A stretch of 64,000 bases of DNA from Styela clava (GCF_964204865.1 NC_135250.1:14446001-14510000); one strand, 5' to 3'. Counted from the first letter of the stretch, positions 1 to 12,984 are shown. The notes: generated by a model not told the origin, from the sequence alone. Numbers and translations are program-made.

Positions 1-3000
1 GATATTCTCAACAGGAAACAAGATATTGTGACTTCGACAAAAGAAGAAAAGTATTAACAGTGCTTGCCATGGCTTTTTTACTATTAATATTTTATTTGTT
101 CTTGATAGATTTAGACCCATTCCCGCCATTAGGAAAAATAGAGTTTTTATTAGGCTTAGATATTCTTAATGTTATTCTAGCTTCTCAGGCACAGAACTAT
201 GGAGGGACTGGGAAAATTAAGAAAAGACGACTACAAGGAAAATCTACAAATTGCATGTAAATATTTTTACGAATTTTATTAGTCTTAGATTTTGTTAATA
301 TTCTCTTAGCTTCTCAGGCACAGAATTTTGAAAGCACTGGAAAAATTGGAAAAAGACGAAACCTGAGACAAATCTTAAATACCGGTAAATATGTTATTAT
401 TATTATTGTATATTTATTTATAAATATTTGCCTATCTTATTTGTCATAATCATTATTTCCTCTTATATTTTAGAGATATTATCAACAGGAAACAGGGTAT
501 CGTGACACCGACAAAAGAAGAAAAGTATTAACAGGGCTTGCCATGTTTTTGTTTTTTTAATATTTTATTTGGTATAGATAGATTTAGACCCATTCCCGCC
601 ATTAGGAAAAATAGGGTTTTTATTAGGCTTAGATATTTTTAATAATATTCTAGCTATTCAGGCACAAAACTATGAAGGGAATGGAAAATTAAGAAAAGAC
701 GGATACAAGGAAAATCTACAAATGACATGTAAATATTTTTACGAATTTTATTAGGCTTAGATATTGTTAATATTATCTTAGCTTTTCAGGAACAGAATTT
801 TGAAGGCACTGAAGAAAATGAAAAAAGACGGAACCAGAGACAAATCTAAAATACCGGTAAATATGTTATTAATATTATTGAATAGTTATTAATAAAGCTT
901 TTTTTTGGTAATATGCTGTATCCATATTTGCCTATCTTATTTATCATAATCAATATTTTCTCTTCTATTTTAGAGATATTTTCAACAGGAAACAAGATAT
1001 TGTGACTTCGACAAAAGAAGAAAAGTATTAACAGGGCTCGCCATGGATTTTTTACTATCAATATTTTATTTGTTATAGATAGATTTAGACCCATTCCCGC
1101 CATTAGGAAAAATAGAGTTTTTATTAGGCTTAGATATTGTTAATGTTATTCTAGCTTCCCAGGCACAGAACTATGAAGAAACTGGGAAAATTAAGAAAAG
1201 ACGGATACAAGGAAAATCTACAATTGACATGTAAATATTTTTACGAATTTTTTTAGGCGTAGATATTTTTAATGTGATTCTAGATTTTCAGGCACAGAAT
1301 AATGGAGGCACTGAAGAAATTGATACAAAAAAAAAAACTGATACAAGAAAAATTCACAAATTGAATGTAAATATTTTTACGAATTTTATTAGGCTTAGAT
1401 ATTGTTAATACTATCTTAGCTTCTCAGGCACAGAATTTTGAAGGCACTGAAGAAATTGAAAAAAGACGAAACCAGAGACAAATCTAAAATACCGGTAAAT
1501 ATGTTATTATTAATATTGAATATATAACAAAGCTTTTTTTTGATAATATGCTGTATCCATATTTGCCTATCTTATTTATCATAATCGTTATTTTCTCTTC
1601 TACTTTAGAGATATTTTCTACAGAAAACAAAATATTGTGACACCGACAAATGAAGAAAAGTATTAACAGAGCTTGCCATGGCTTTTTTACTATTAATATT
1701 TTATTTGTTCTTGATAGATTTAGACCCATTCCCGCCATTAGGAAAAATAGAGTTTTTATTAGGCTTAGATATTCTTAATGTTATTCTAGCTTCTCAGGCA
1801 CAGAACTATGAAGGGACTGGGAAAATTAAGAAAAGACGACTACAAGGAAAATCTACAAATTGCATGTAAATATTTTTACGAATTTTATTAGTCTTAGATT
1901 TTGTTAATATTCTCTTAGCTTCTCAGGCACAGAATTTTGAAAGCACTGGAAAAATTGGAAAAAGACGAAACCTGAGACAAATCCTAAATACTGGTAAATA
2001 TGTTATTAATATTATTGTATATTTATTTATAAATATTTGCCTATCTTATTTGTCATAATCATTATTTTCTCCTATATTTTAGAGATACTATCAACAGGAA
2101 ACAGGGTATCGTGACACCGACAAAAGAAGAAAAGTATTAACAGGGCTTGCCATGTTTTTGTTTTTTTAATATTTTATTTGGTATAGATAGATTAAGACCC
2201 ATTCCCGCCATTAGGAAAAATAGGGTTTTTATTAGGCTTAGATATTTTTAATGTTATTCTAGCTATTCAGGCACAGAACTATGAAGGGAATGGAAAATTG
2301 AGAAAAGACGGATACAAGGAAAATCTACAAATGACATGTAAATATTTTTACGAATTTTATTAGGCTTAGATATTGTTAATATTATCTTAGCTTTTCAGGA
2401 ACAGAATTTTGAAGGCACTGAAGAAAATGAAAAAAGACGGAACCAGAGACAAATCTAAAATACCGGTAAATATGTTATTAATATTATTGAATAGGTATTA
2501 ATAAAGCTTTTTTTTTTGGTAATATGCTGTATCCATATTTGCCTATCTCATTTATCATATTCATTATTTTCTCTTCTATTTTAGAGATATTTTCAACAGG
2601 AAACAAGATATTGTGACTTCGACAAAAGAAGAAAAGTATTAACAGCGCTTGCCATGGATTTTTTACTATCAATATTTCATTTGTTATAGATAGATTTAGA
2701 CCCATTACCGCCATTAGGAAAAATAGAGTTTTTATTAGGCTTAGATATTGTTAATGTTATTCTAGCTTCCCAGGCACAGAACTATGAAGAAACTGGGAAA
2801 ATTAAGAAAAGACGGATACAAGGAAAACCTACAATGGACATGTGAATATTTTTACGAATTTTTTTAGGCGTAGATATTATTAATATTATCTTAGCTTCTC
2901 AGGCACAAAATTTTGAAGGCACTGAAGAAATTGAAAAAAGACGAAACCAGAGACAAATCTAAAATACCGGTAAATATGTTATTATTATTATTGAATATTT

Positions 3001-4380
3001 AATAAAGCTTTTTTTTGATAATATGCTGTATCCATATTTGCCTATCTTATTTATCATAATCGTTATTTTCTCTTCTACTTTAGAGATATTTTCAACAGCA
3101 AACAAGATATTGTGACACCGACAAATGAAGAAAAGTATTAACAGAGCTTGCCATGGCTTTTTTACTATTAATATTTTATTTGTTATAGATAGATTTAGAC
3201 CATTTCCCGCCATTAGGAATAATAGAGTTTTTATTAGGCTTAGATATTTTTAATGTTATTCTAGCTTTTCAGGCCCAGAACTATGAATAGACTGGAAAAA
3301 TTAAGAAAAGACGGATACAAGGAAAATCTGCAAATGACATGTAAATATTTTTACGAATTTTATTAGGCTTAGATATTGTTAATATTATCTTAGCTTCTCA
3401 GGCACAGAATTTCGAAGGCCCTGAAGAAATTGAAAAAAGACGGAACCTGAGACAAATCTAAAATAACGGTAAATATGTTATTATTATTATTGAATATTTA
3501 TTATTGAAGCTTTTTTTAGTAATATGCTGTATCCATATTTGCCTATCTTATTTGTCATAATAATTATTTTCTCTTCTATTTTAGAGATATTTTCAACAGG
3601 AAACAGGGTATCGTGACACCGACAAAAGAAGAAAAGTTTAACAGGGCCTGCCATGGCTTTTTTTATCATTAATATTTTATTTGTTTTAGATAGAATTAGA
3701 CCCATTCCCGTCATTAGGTATAATAGGGTTTTTTATTAGGCTTAGATATTTTTAATGTTATTCTAGATTTTCAGGCACAGAATTATCAAGGCACTGAAGA
3801 AATTAGGAAAAGACTGACTGATACAAGGATGTTGAATGTAAATATTTTTACGAATTTTATTAGGCTTAGATATTGTTAATATTATCTTAGCTTCTCAGGC
3901 TCAGAATTTTGAAGGCACTGAAAAAATTGAAAAAAGACGAACCTGAGACAAATCTAAAACACCGGTAAATATTTTATTATTATTATTGAATATTTATTAT
4001 TAAAGCTTTTTTTAGTAATATGCTGTATCCATATTTGCCTATCTTGTTTTTCATAATCAATATTTTCTTTCCTATTTTAGAGATATTTTCAACAGAAAAC
4101 ATGGTATCGTGACACCGACAAAAGAAGAAAAGCATTAACAGGGCTTGTCATGGCTTTTTTTTGTTTTTAATATTTTATTTGGTATAGATAGATTTAGTCC
4201 CATTCCCGCCATTAGGAATAATAGGGTTTTTATCAGGCTTAGATATTTTTCAAGTTATTCTAGCTTCTCAGGCAAATAACTTTGAAGTCACTGAAGAAAT
4301 TAAGAAAAGACAGATACAAGGAAAATCTACACATTACATGTAAATATTTTTGCAAATTTTATTAGGCTTAGATATTTTTT
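1..4380 (+). repeat. Tandem array of ~0.5-kb exon-like units
   Basis: Nine tandem units start after near positions 0, 473, 973, 1608, 2082, 2584, 3083, 3584 and 4080, each beginning AGATAtT.TCAACAG. Spacings are about 474-502 bp, with one of 635 bp carrying an extra ~135-bp submodule. Each unit start is preceded by a pyrimidine-rich stretch ending TTTTAG (like a 3' splice site), and most units end CCG/GTAAAT (like a 5' splice site), leaving an intron-like stretch of roughly 90-115 bp. The unit body reads, from the acceptor, into RYFQQET.Y...DKRRKVLTGLAM, a hydrophobic stretch, DLDPFPPLGK and LGLDI.NVILASQAQN, and the last motif recurs a second time per unit. The unit at 1609 is open to the stop at 1867-1869; others carry stops or shifts. 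Units 1-3 and 4-6 form a higher-order repeat of about 1.6 kb. A conserved minus-strand ORF of 75-85 codons also recurs. I recognise no protein family. Confidence 0.85.
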
Positions 4381-4505
4381 ATGATAAGAAGTTCAATAAA
4401 GTGAATTTCATTAATAAGTTCGATTCTATTGACAATTTTATTAAATGGCATTTGTTTTCAGAAGATTACTTACCAAGATGTGAAGAAGCCGAACAATATC
4501 TGTGA
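4344..4505 (+). other. Coding-like tail after the exon-like array
   Basis: Directly after the last repeat submodule, the frame of the LLGLDI repeat motif stays open into unique sequence: FYDKKFNKVNFINKF, then KWHLFSEDYLPRCEEAEQYL and a TGA stop at 4503-4505. The composition is protein-like (charged, with C and W) and differs from the repeat. It looks like the 3' end of a gene whose upstream exon was amplified into the array. There is an in-frame stop at 4341 just upstream, so this is at best an exon end or a relic. No family recognised. Confidence 0.35.
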
Positions 4506-5084
4506 AGACAATCACGATAAGGTATAATATAATGCATTAATGACTGGGTTTTTATATTATTGGTATAGTGCTGTTTCCCAAATTGCCCAAAATAGTTAGT
4601 TCGTTTAGAATTTAAATATGGGCATAGGGCGTTTCAGATTTTTCGGGAGCGCGATAGGACCCCATCAACAAGTCCTAACGAGTGGGAAAACCGACACCTC
4701 TTGGGTCCACATGGAAGATCGGTATTTTATTTTGACAATTTAGAAAATACTTTTTATTTTAATTATTAAAAAATACAATGTTACTATTTGCAATGAATAT
4801 ATATTACTTATTATTTCATTAAATATGTGACTACTGCAATTACTTTGCAATATGTTTTAGTTGTATTTTGCATATATATAATAAATGGAAAAAATAGATC
4901 TGTATAATAAAATAACGATTTTGACTGTGGCAAATCTAGTCGGGCTATTAAATGAATAAATCTACCCTGCAATTGTCTGTATTAGACAAATATTATAAGT
5001 TCGCAATTGATGAGGTTCACGAAAGACTGCAAAAAGAAATGCATTGAAAGGTTTTACTTTACTTGCAACTTCATACATGGGTGG
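4506..5084. other. Unique AT-rich spacer, nothing recognised
   Basis: Separates the 0.5-kb array from the minisatellite. No open reading frame of note, no inverted termini and no RNA gene signature seen. Confidence 0.5.
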
Positions 5085-7310
5085 TGAGCATAGTCATGCA
5101 TGGGTGAGCATAGTCAGTTTTACCTTGCAACTTCATCATGCATGGCAGTTTTGCAACTTCATGAATGGGTGAGAGTTTTACTTTGTAACTTCATGCATGA
5201 GTGAACATCACTTCATGCATAGGTGATCGATTCAGATTTACTTTATAACTTCCGTCAATTTTACAACTTATAGTGAGTGTTGTCAGTTTACTTTGTAACG
5301 TCATGCATCAGTGAGCGTAGTCTGTTTTACTCTGTAACGTCATGCATGGGTGAGCATAGTCATTTTTACTTTGTAACGTCATGCATGAGTGAGCGTGGTC
5401 AGTTTTACAATGAATGTAATGGTGAGCGTAGTCGGTTCTACTTTGTAACTTCATGCATGAGTGAGCGTAGTCAGTTTTACTTTATAGCGTCATGCGTGAG
5501 TTAGCGTAGTCAGTTTTACTTTGTAACGTCATGCATGAGTAAGTAAGCGTAGTCAGTTCAATCAGTTTTACTTTGTAACTTCATGCATAAGTGAGCAAGT
5601 CAGTTTTACTTTGTAACTTCATGCATGGGTGAGCGTAGTCAGTTTTACTTTGTAACTTCTTGCATGGGTGAGCGTAGTCAGTTTTTACTTTGTAACTTCA
5701 TGCATGCATGGGTGAGCATAGTCAGTTTTACTTTGTAACTTCATGCATGAGTGAGCATAGTCATTTTTACTTTGTAACGTCATGCATGATTGAGAGCATA
5801 TAGTCATTTTACTTTGAAATTTCATGATGGGTCAGCGATTTTACTTAGTAACTTCATGCATGAGTGAGCATAGTCAGTTTTACTTTGTAACTTCACGCAT
5901 GGGTGAGCGCAGTCAGTTTTACTTTGGAACTTCATGCATGAGTGAGCATATTCAGTTTTACTTTGGAACTTCATGCATGAGTGAGCATAGTCAGTTTTAC
6001 TTTGGAACTTCATGCATGGGTGAGCGTAGTCAGTTTTACTTTGGAACTTCATGCATGAGTGAGCATGTTCAGTTTTACTTTGGAACTTCATGCATGAGTG
6101 AGCATAGTCAGTTTTACTTTGGAACTCCATGCATGGGTGAGCGTAGTCAGTTTACTTTGTAACTTCATGCATATTTGAGCATAATCAGTTTTACTTTGTA
6201 ACTTCACTCATTTTTGTAACTTCATGCATGAGTGAGCGTAGTCAGTTTTACTTTTGAACTTCATGCATGAGTGGGGAACACATGGGGTTGTCAGTTGTAC
6301 TTTGCAACTTCATGCATGGGGTGAGCGTACTTTGTAGCTTCATGCGTGGGTGAGCATAGTCAGTTTTACTTTGTAACTTCACGCATGGGTGAGCGCAGTC
6401 AGTTTTACTTTGGAACTTCATGCATGAGTGAGCATATTCAGTTTTACTTTGGAACTTCATGCATGAGTGAGCATAGTCAGTTTCACTTTGGAACTTCATG
6501 CATGGGTGAGCGTAGTCAGTTTTACTTTGGAACTTCATGCATGAGTGAGCATGTTCAGTTTTACTTTGGAACTTCATGCATGAGTGAGCATAGTCAGTTT
6601 TACTTTGGAACTCCATGCATGGGTGAGCGTAGTCAGTTTACTTTGTAACTTTATGCATATTTGAGCATAATCAGTTTTACTTTGTAACTTCACTCATTTT
6701 TGTAACTTCATGCATGAGTGAGCGTAGTCAGTTTTACTTTTGAACTTCATGCATGAGTGGGGAACACATGGGGTTGTCAGTTGTACTTTGCAACTTCATG
6801 CATGGGGTGAGCGTACTTTGTAGCTTCATGCGTGGGTGAGCATAGTCAGTTATACTTTGTTGTAACATACTCAGTTTTAATTTGAAACTCCATGTGTCGG
6901 TGAGCGTATTCAGTTTTACTTTGTAATATCATGCATGAGTGAGCGTAGTCAGTTTTACCTTGTAACGTCATTCATGCATGAGTGAGCTTAGTCAGTTTTA
7001 CGTTGTAACGTCATGCATGGTTGAGTGTAGTCAGTTTTACTTTGTGTAACGTCATTCATGCATGAGGGAGCGTAGTCAGTTTTACTTTGTAACGTCATGT
7101 AGGAGTGAGCGAAGTCAGTTCACATTTGTAACGTCATACATGAGTGAGCGTAGTCAGTTTCACTTTTTTATGTCATGCATGAGTGCACTAAGTCAGTTTA
7201 CTTTGTGACGCCATGCATGAGTGAGCGTAGTCAGTTTTACTTTGTAACGTCATGCATAAGTGAGCATAGTCAGTTTTACTTTGTAACTTAATGCTTCGGT
7301 GAACGTAGAT
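5085..7310 (+). repeat. 39-bp minisatellite array
   Basis: Roughly 55 variants of a 39-bp unit, agtcagttttactttg followed by .aacttcatgcatgagtgagc. Because 39 is a multiple of 3 and the unit lacks stops in some frames, it gives spurious 13-residue repeat reading frames on both strands (SCMSEHSQFYFGT on plus, CMKFQSKTDYAHS on minus). There is no start context, splice context or unique flanking domain. Copies near the ends are more diverged, some shortened or lengthened. Confidence 0.95.
5865..6845 (+). repeat. 486-bp higher-order duplication inside the minisatellite
   Basis: The block starting near 5865 is repeated almost exactly 486 bp later. Diagnostic variants recur in order in both copies: the acgcatgggtgagcgcag variant (5895 and 6381), the catatttgagcataatc variant, the actcatttttgtaac short unit and the gtggggaacacatgggg variant. 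The identity implies a recent unequal exchange. Confidence 0.85.
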
Positions 7311-8149
7311 ACACCAAAGAAATTGCTGACTAGCATGACGGAGTATAGCAAGTTAAAAACCATAAAAGGGGGGATTCGTTTTTCGTGCTTGGGAAGAATC
7401 AGATAAAATAAATATTTGACGAGAGAGTCGTGCTTGAGGAGACCCAATAAAATTTATATTTGACAAAAGAGAGACATCCTGCATGTAAACTTCTCTCTGC
7501 TCATTCTGCATGTAAACTTGTTCAAGTGATCATTTCTATAGAAAATTTTCTTTCTAGGGTCACTTTGGCGACGATCTACATGTTTAAACCAGAAACGTGA
7601 CAATTTATACCAACCAATTTCGACTCGAAGTTTTGTACATATATGTTGAGCTATTACAACAGAGTGTGTCAATATGATATGTAGGATATAAGCGACTTAG
7701 TACTTATGATGAGGCTCTACATTCTACAAGAAGCCTATAACGTGTTGGACGGTGATATTTCGCGCTATTAACTTCCTTTGATGTATGCCAGATTTCTCGA
7801 TAATTAACAACTCCACCACTTTGAATATGATTGAAATATATTGCAGTCGATGAAATACCGACAAGTAAATGTGATGAATGAAACAACAAAATTGTGTGGT
7901 GATAAAAACAAATGGTTCTAGTATTGTAATTATAGACGTGTAAATAATTTTTGCAATGTAGAGGGCCCGCCCAATAAATGGATATAGTAAAGTTGAGGGT
8001 TGCTAAAGTTTACGACCAACCCAACAGGCAGGTTAAAACATACTTTATTCTAAAATATGCAAACAATAGCAACATTAAATTATGCAAAATAAATCAAACT
8101 CCTAACACTAAATAAATAGTAAACAGCCGACTGGCAATGATTCAAAATA
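7311..8149. other. Intergenic stretch without recognised features
   Basis: AT-rich unique sequence. Only short shadow reading frames; no transposon termini or RNA gene seen. Confidence 0.4.
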
Positions 8150-8527
8150 ACAAGAGAGCTGTGCTCAAATATATGGACACGTTAACCAGAGCGAAGCAGT
8201 ATTTACCTTTGACGCCACCGGTACCCACAAAAAATTCCGTGTTTTGCGTAGAAATAATTTACAGAATCAAACCGGACAGCCAGTGTTCCCATGGATAAAA
8301 TAATACAGCGAAGTTTTAGACGAAATATCAGATTTCGTGCGAAATTTAGAAATAAATAAAAGTAATAGCCTTCTGGCAAAAAAATCAATCTTTACTCACT
8401 GAAAATTTCAAAGCAATTGGTCCAGTAGTCAAAGAGAAAAGCGATTTTTTTAAAAAAAATGATGGAGACAAATAACAATAACAACAAAATTTTAAAACGA
8501 TCATTATGTCCACTAAACGTGTCCAAT
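8150..8527 (+). repeat. Dispersed repeat family A, copy 1
   Basis: Begins acaagagagctgtgctcaaa and tatatggacacgtt, ends attatgtccactaaacgtgtcc. Internal landmarks shared with other copies are taatagccttctggc, a tctttactcactgaaaat block, caaagcaattggtccagta and gagaaaagcgattttt. The edges carry short inverted motifs (GGACACGTT / AACGTGTCC), so a non-autonomous DNA element is the likeliest nature. Other copies lie at 28290, 37152, 44713, 53430 and 61405. Confidence 0.75.
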
Positions 8528-8861
8528 AAATAAACAAGAATGAGAGAAAAAGAAAAGACCGATAAAGGGTTTTGTTTACGCCGACAGGCCTATTCCTGCC
8601 CACGAACAGATGGTGAAATTGTTTTAAAAAGGGAGTAATTTATGAGCGGTCAACCATATAACAAAGCTCAATGACCGATATCTTGAAATAAACTCTGCCA
8701 AATATATACAAAATAAAACAAAGAAACTTTGTCTGTAACATGCTACGTCGAGATGGTAATTAATTAATTTAAGTCTCTGCTTAAGATAGTTGTTTAACCC
8801 AATGTCGGGCATTCAAAGCTTGCACAAGGTTTTAAACTACTACTCCTAAAAAAGCAAAATT

Positions 8862-9170
8862 ATGATTGACTTATTTGATTCATACTTAAATTTCCAAAAC
8901 ACAACCAAAATAACATTTAAAATCGCGAAAACGAAGTATTGTTTACGACCACGACTGAAAATCTGTCCGAGCCGAAAAGGCTTATTGTTACGTCACTTTT
9001 TGCATCTTGCTGATTGGCCAATGTTACGAAATAAACAAGAAAGTCGATGCTCGGGGAAACATTCCTAGGAAAATGGGGGAAAAAAGTCGACATTTTGTTC
9101 GTGTTATTGCGGGTCAGATGAAAGGACGCCAAGGTTCCGCGGGCCGTAGTTTGGTGACCCCGGTATAGGG
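8862..9170 (-). mobile_element. hAT-related fragment sharing sequence with the 58.5-kb element
   Basis: The stretch 8870-9025 matches, in reverse complement, 58735-58925: shared runs include tgtttacgaccacg, ttgcatcttgctgattg and an A-rich ttccgaaacacaac-like block. It ends near 9165 with cgcgggccgtagtttggtgaccc, which looks like a hAT end read outward. The opposite end is not found, so this is a truncated copy. Confidence 0.55.
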
Positions 9171-9689
9171 CATCACTGCATCGTCACAGACACAAAAAAC
9201 TGAGAAACGAATTATAAGTTATATATACAAAGTATGGAGGAGGGAATGTTCCACCATTCTTATCCGAAACGTTTTTTTTTGTAATAGAGAGCGAGTGCGC
9301 CTGTTTTTGGTTTTGCCTAATTCTCATGCGTCATTTAAGGACTAAGAAGTAATTGTCTAATAAACTCTTTGGCGAATTATCATACTTTTACGTTTATGAA
9401 GTTCAAAATCTTACACTTGGGTATCATGGCTTACTCTCATAAATAAACTAAAAACTTCAAGTTATCAAGTAATAGTGATTTCTGTCTACTTTTCGACGGC
9501 AGTCACGCGTGAAGTATTAAATTATTCAACCTAACACAGGAATGGGTACAAGTTCAGGTGCTCTACCTAAAATATTTCTATTTTCAACACCCCGCAATGC
9601 CTCATCATGTGATGTGAATGATTTTAAACTTTTGTCCGAGATATTTTTCCTCATTCCTGGAAACCTATTAGGTGGGAAAGTTCTTCAAA
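9171..9689. other. Intergenic stretch without recognised features
   Basis: Unique sequence immediately upstream of the first ubiquitin-like relic. It could hold that gene's old promoter, but no motif supports this. Confidence 0.4.
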
Positions 9690-10140
9690 ATGGATTTGAA
9701 AATTCAACCAATTGACGACAAATCATTTATTATCCGCATGTGAAAAGATGCCTCAGTGGATGGTTTGAAAGAAAAAATTGCATCTCAGCTTGGTCTACAC
9801 TCGAGTCAGCTGAAACTCGCCGTTGCTAATAAGGGATTAGCCCCTGGTTATCGGTAGTGTGGTCGAAATTAGGATTTCTGTAAAATTGCCGGAACAGGAC
9901 GACAAAAAGATAAGTCTTGTGGTTGAACCAAACAAAAGCATCGATACCATTAAAATCCTGATACACGCTGAAAATTGAGAGTATATTCCAGAACAGCAAA
10001 TTCTGACATATGGCAAGAAAGCCCTATCGGGAAAGCTGGATCACTATGGTGTGAAAGACGGAGAAGTTTTGGAGCTTAAAATGGCACTGATTACTGTTAA
10101 TGTAAAGTCGTTCGATGGAACATCGATACCGATGGAAGTG
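9690..10140 (+). pseudogene. Broken tandem ubiquitin-like (UBL) gene, copy 1
   Basis: Starts at an ATG (MDLKIQPIDDKSFIIRM), then an in-frame stop, then DGLKEKIASQLG, giving a ubiquitin-like first domain. After a frameshift near 9855 a second domain follows: ISVKLPEQDDKKISLVVEPN, a TIK helix, another in-frame stop, then EYIPEQQILTYGKKALSG and a GVKDGEVLELKM end. This follows the ubiquitin fold order (two strands, helix, P.QQ.L...GK.L, late strand). A third domain begins (ITVNVKSFDGTSIPMEV) and is cut at about 10140 where unrelated sequence starts. No C-terminal Gly-Gly is seen. Two stops, one shift and a truncation make it a pseudogene. Same layout as the relic at 14656. Confidence 0.75.
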
Positions 10141-10144
10141 TATG

Positions 10145-12984
10145 TATGTATGTTTATTCGTCTCGTAATAGTGATAAAAAATAAATGAACGATTATTATT
10201 ATTTGAGACGGGATACGTGCACAAGACCGTATTGGCCTAAAACACAAATGTGCGGCATGCACCCTTTTTGACAAATATAAAACAAAAAACATTGGAATAA
10301 ATATGTATAATATGGTCCCTTATATAGACAGTTGTGCAAGGTGGGGCAATGGGTCATTTGGTGTGGTGAAAGTGGTAAGGGTGGAGTATACAAAACTGTT
10401 TATACAGGGGAGTTTATAAGACAAGACAATATATATAAATAGAGACAACACAACACCAAATAAACATTACATAACAATGAAATCAAAATTTAGGCGTAAA
10501 TACAGCGTCTTTGAGTGGTGAGACCATATAGTATGTATGAATGGGCGAAGTATAAGAGATAAACTTGCGGTTCTTATGCCTACATGGCATGCGTCACTCA
10601 AGGGCGCTAGTAAGGTCTTTGATAGAATATATCTATTTCAGCAAAAATGTGAACCATACGGATTTTGTTGAAAATTCTTAGGCATTCTTGTTTTATTTAT
10701 AAAATTGAAGCCGAATGTGGTAAAAATTAAAGGAAAAATAAACTTAAAGAAAAGCATTTCACCAAAGCCCGTCATGATTGCATTTTTTCCAGAAGAAAAT
10801 AAATGTATAAAAGTACTATTTAATTGAGGCTAATATTTTATAAAAAGAAGCATTGTTTCCATGTCATGGATTGCCCTAATTGTATTAGGATCACAATAGA
10901 GTAATATAGTTTCAAGGGGGGAAGGAAGGGAGGAATATATTTGATTTTGTGCTATGACCTATATGAGAAAGAAAGGGCCCAGCATGCTACTTTGACAAAA
11001 AGAACTGTTTCCATTGATGGCTGGATTCAAATTTGATGCAATTGAAATTTATTATCTTTAACCTAATTTGCTGTTTTATTGTCTTTGTCTAATTAAGCAT
11101 GATAATAAGAAGATAAGAAGGGTGAGTTAAAATATTAATTCAGTTCATTGTTTCATATTGCATCCTGCTGAGGTAGCCTGCGGAGTTTGAAGTCGTCATC
11201 TACTGAGTGGTGATCTGATATCCTTCTGAGTTTCCTGTTGGTACTTTCAATCCAAATAGTCTATAGTAGCCCATCTTAGTAACCGAATTCCCTAGAAAAA
11301 ATAAACTCCAAAACAGCTAATCCGAAGTAACAGCTAATAACACAGTAGATGACTTCAAAACAAGAGTACACCAAGACAGAACAGACCACCATTAAAGGGA
11401 GCAAGTGCTTGTCAAAGGGGATCCTTGGAAGCAACGGTGTTATGCCCGGTTCTAAAATTCATGTTACCGGCGCAAATCGCGGAGGATAAAAATGTACAAT
11501 GTAATTGAGCAGATTATCTTTTTTAACGAATACTATGTATATATATGACCATTTGCTCCAATACAAGTTATTTAAAGGAAAGACATTAGAAAATCGAAGT
11601 CAGGGCACACATACAAGGCCATATGAACCTTTTTATTGGCTATATATGATTCACATCTTTGCTTTGAACTAGACGTCAGATTCGTAACTACTTATAAGCA
11701 GGACAAAAATATTGGGTGTAGCTATCGAGATATATTTTCAAAGATTATTTCCGACATATTCCGTTTTACTGTATCCAATACAATTTTTATGTTTTGATAG
11801 AATGAAATAAACAACGAACTATAGATTTTATTTCTATAATATTCCTATATATTCGGCAGAAGCGAAAGGCTAACGATTCATAACTATAAGGAAGATAGAA
11901 GCTTGATAATTAAGGGAGTTCGCATACAAAGCATAGCCGATGTTGCCCGGTCGACGTACATCCACACCTAATTTGACAAGTTATTACACGCAATTTGTAA
12001 AAATAGGTGTTGGTGTAGCTTTCATGTGTAAGGTTATTATTCTTATTTACTTCTGATAAAGCTCCCACAACAGACATACGCCTGCGCTACGTATAACCCG
12101 CATTCGAAACCAGGGTATCGGTAAATTTGTCTGTAAAACATGGCCGTGCGCGAAGTCATCTTGTGCCAATTGAAAAATATATTGGCTCACGCATGACGAA
12201 TTAATTAGGGACATCTATAACCTTTGACCTGTTGCGACTTCAGCATTCGCCGATGCAAAAAGAGAAGAGGTGAGGCCTGCGATTATATGCTCTGAAACTT
12301 AAGTGTCCAGGCCAGTCTTGACTTCCAATGTTTCTTGTGAATGAAACGCAATGTAATGGTGTTTCGTTGGTGGATTCACAGAATTACTGTTTTCCGATGC
12401 GTTATGGTATTTTAGTAAAAATAACGTGCACGTGTACGATGTACCGTAGGCCTCAATATGTGAATACCAGAACGGGATGCAATATTCATCTTCAGATTAA
12501 TACCTTGGATAATATTGATACAGGTAGCTCATAAAGTATGCTACAAAAAGAGTATTCTTTTTTTAAGTTATAAGGTAAGATTCGATGAGTTTCCATTATT
12601 GTTGTCACAGATAGGTTTTTATTCTGTATGTTGTAATAATCAGAAGACTCAGATTCCGGATTTGTGGTTTATTATGAGGTAACTTCACAGTTAAAACACT
12701 TAAAACAGGAAAAACACGTCCGGTCACCAGCGCGGCGACCGGAGAAGATGCGGGAAGCTCTTTTTTCTCTCGACTCGGTGGTGGTCGGAGTCTCGCAGTA
12801 ACCGGACCCGAATGCAGTATATTCAAATTAAGGGTCCTCGAAAAGCATATAGGCAAATATAAAAAGACAAAATAAATTAAAACACGCGGATGATAAAATC
12901 CGTGACAATTGTTTACAAGTAATAACACTACCAGACTACCGGTATGCCTAGATAAAAAACTGTGCTCACAAACAATTACAAAGT
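10145..12984. other. Long intergenic stretch, nothing firm
   Basis: Just downstream of the UBL break, 10145-10560 has a tttattcg-containing start that resembles 60130-60240 in style, possibly another dispersed repeat. Around 12720-12745 there is a small GC-rich palindromic patch (ccggtc...gaccgg). No gene, RNA gene or complete element seen. Confidence 0.35.

Noticed and set aside
5822..6648. Long repeat-protein reading frames of 100-122 codons on both strands
   Set aside because: They are frames through a 39-bp minisatellite; periodicity, both-strand openness and absence of a gene context make coding unlikely.
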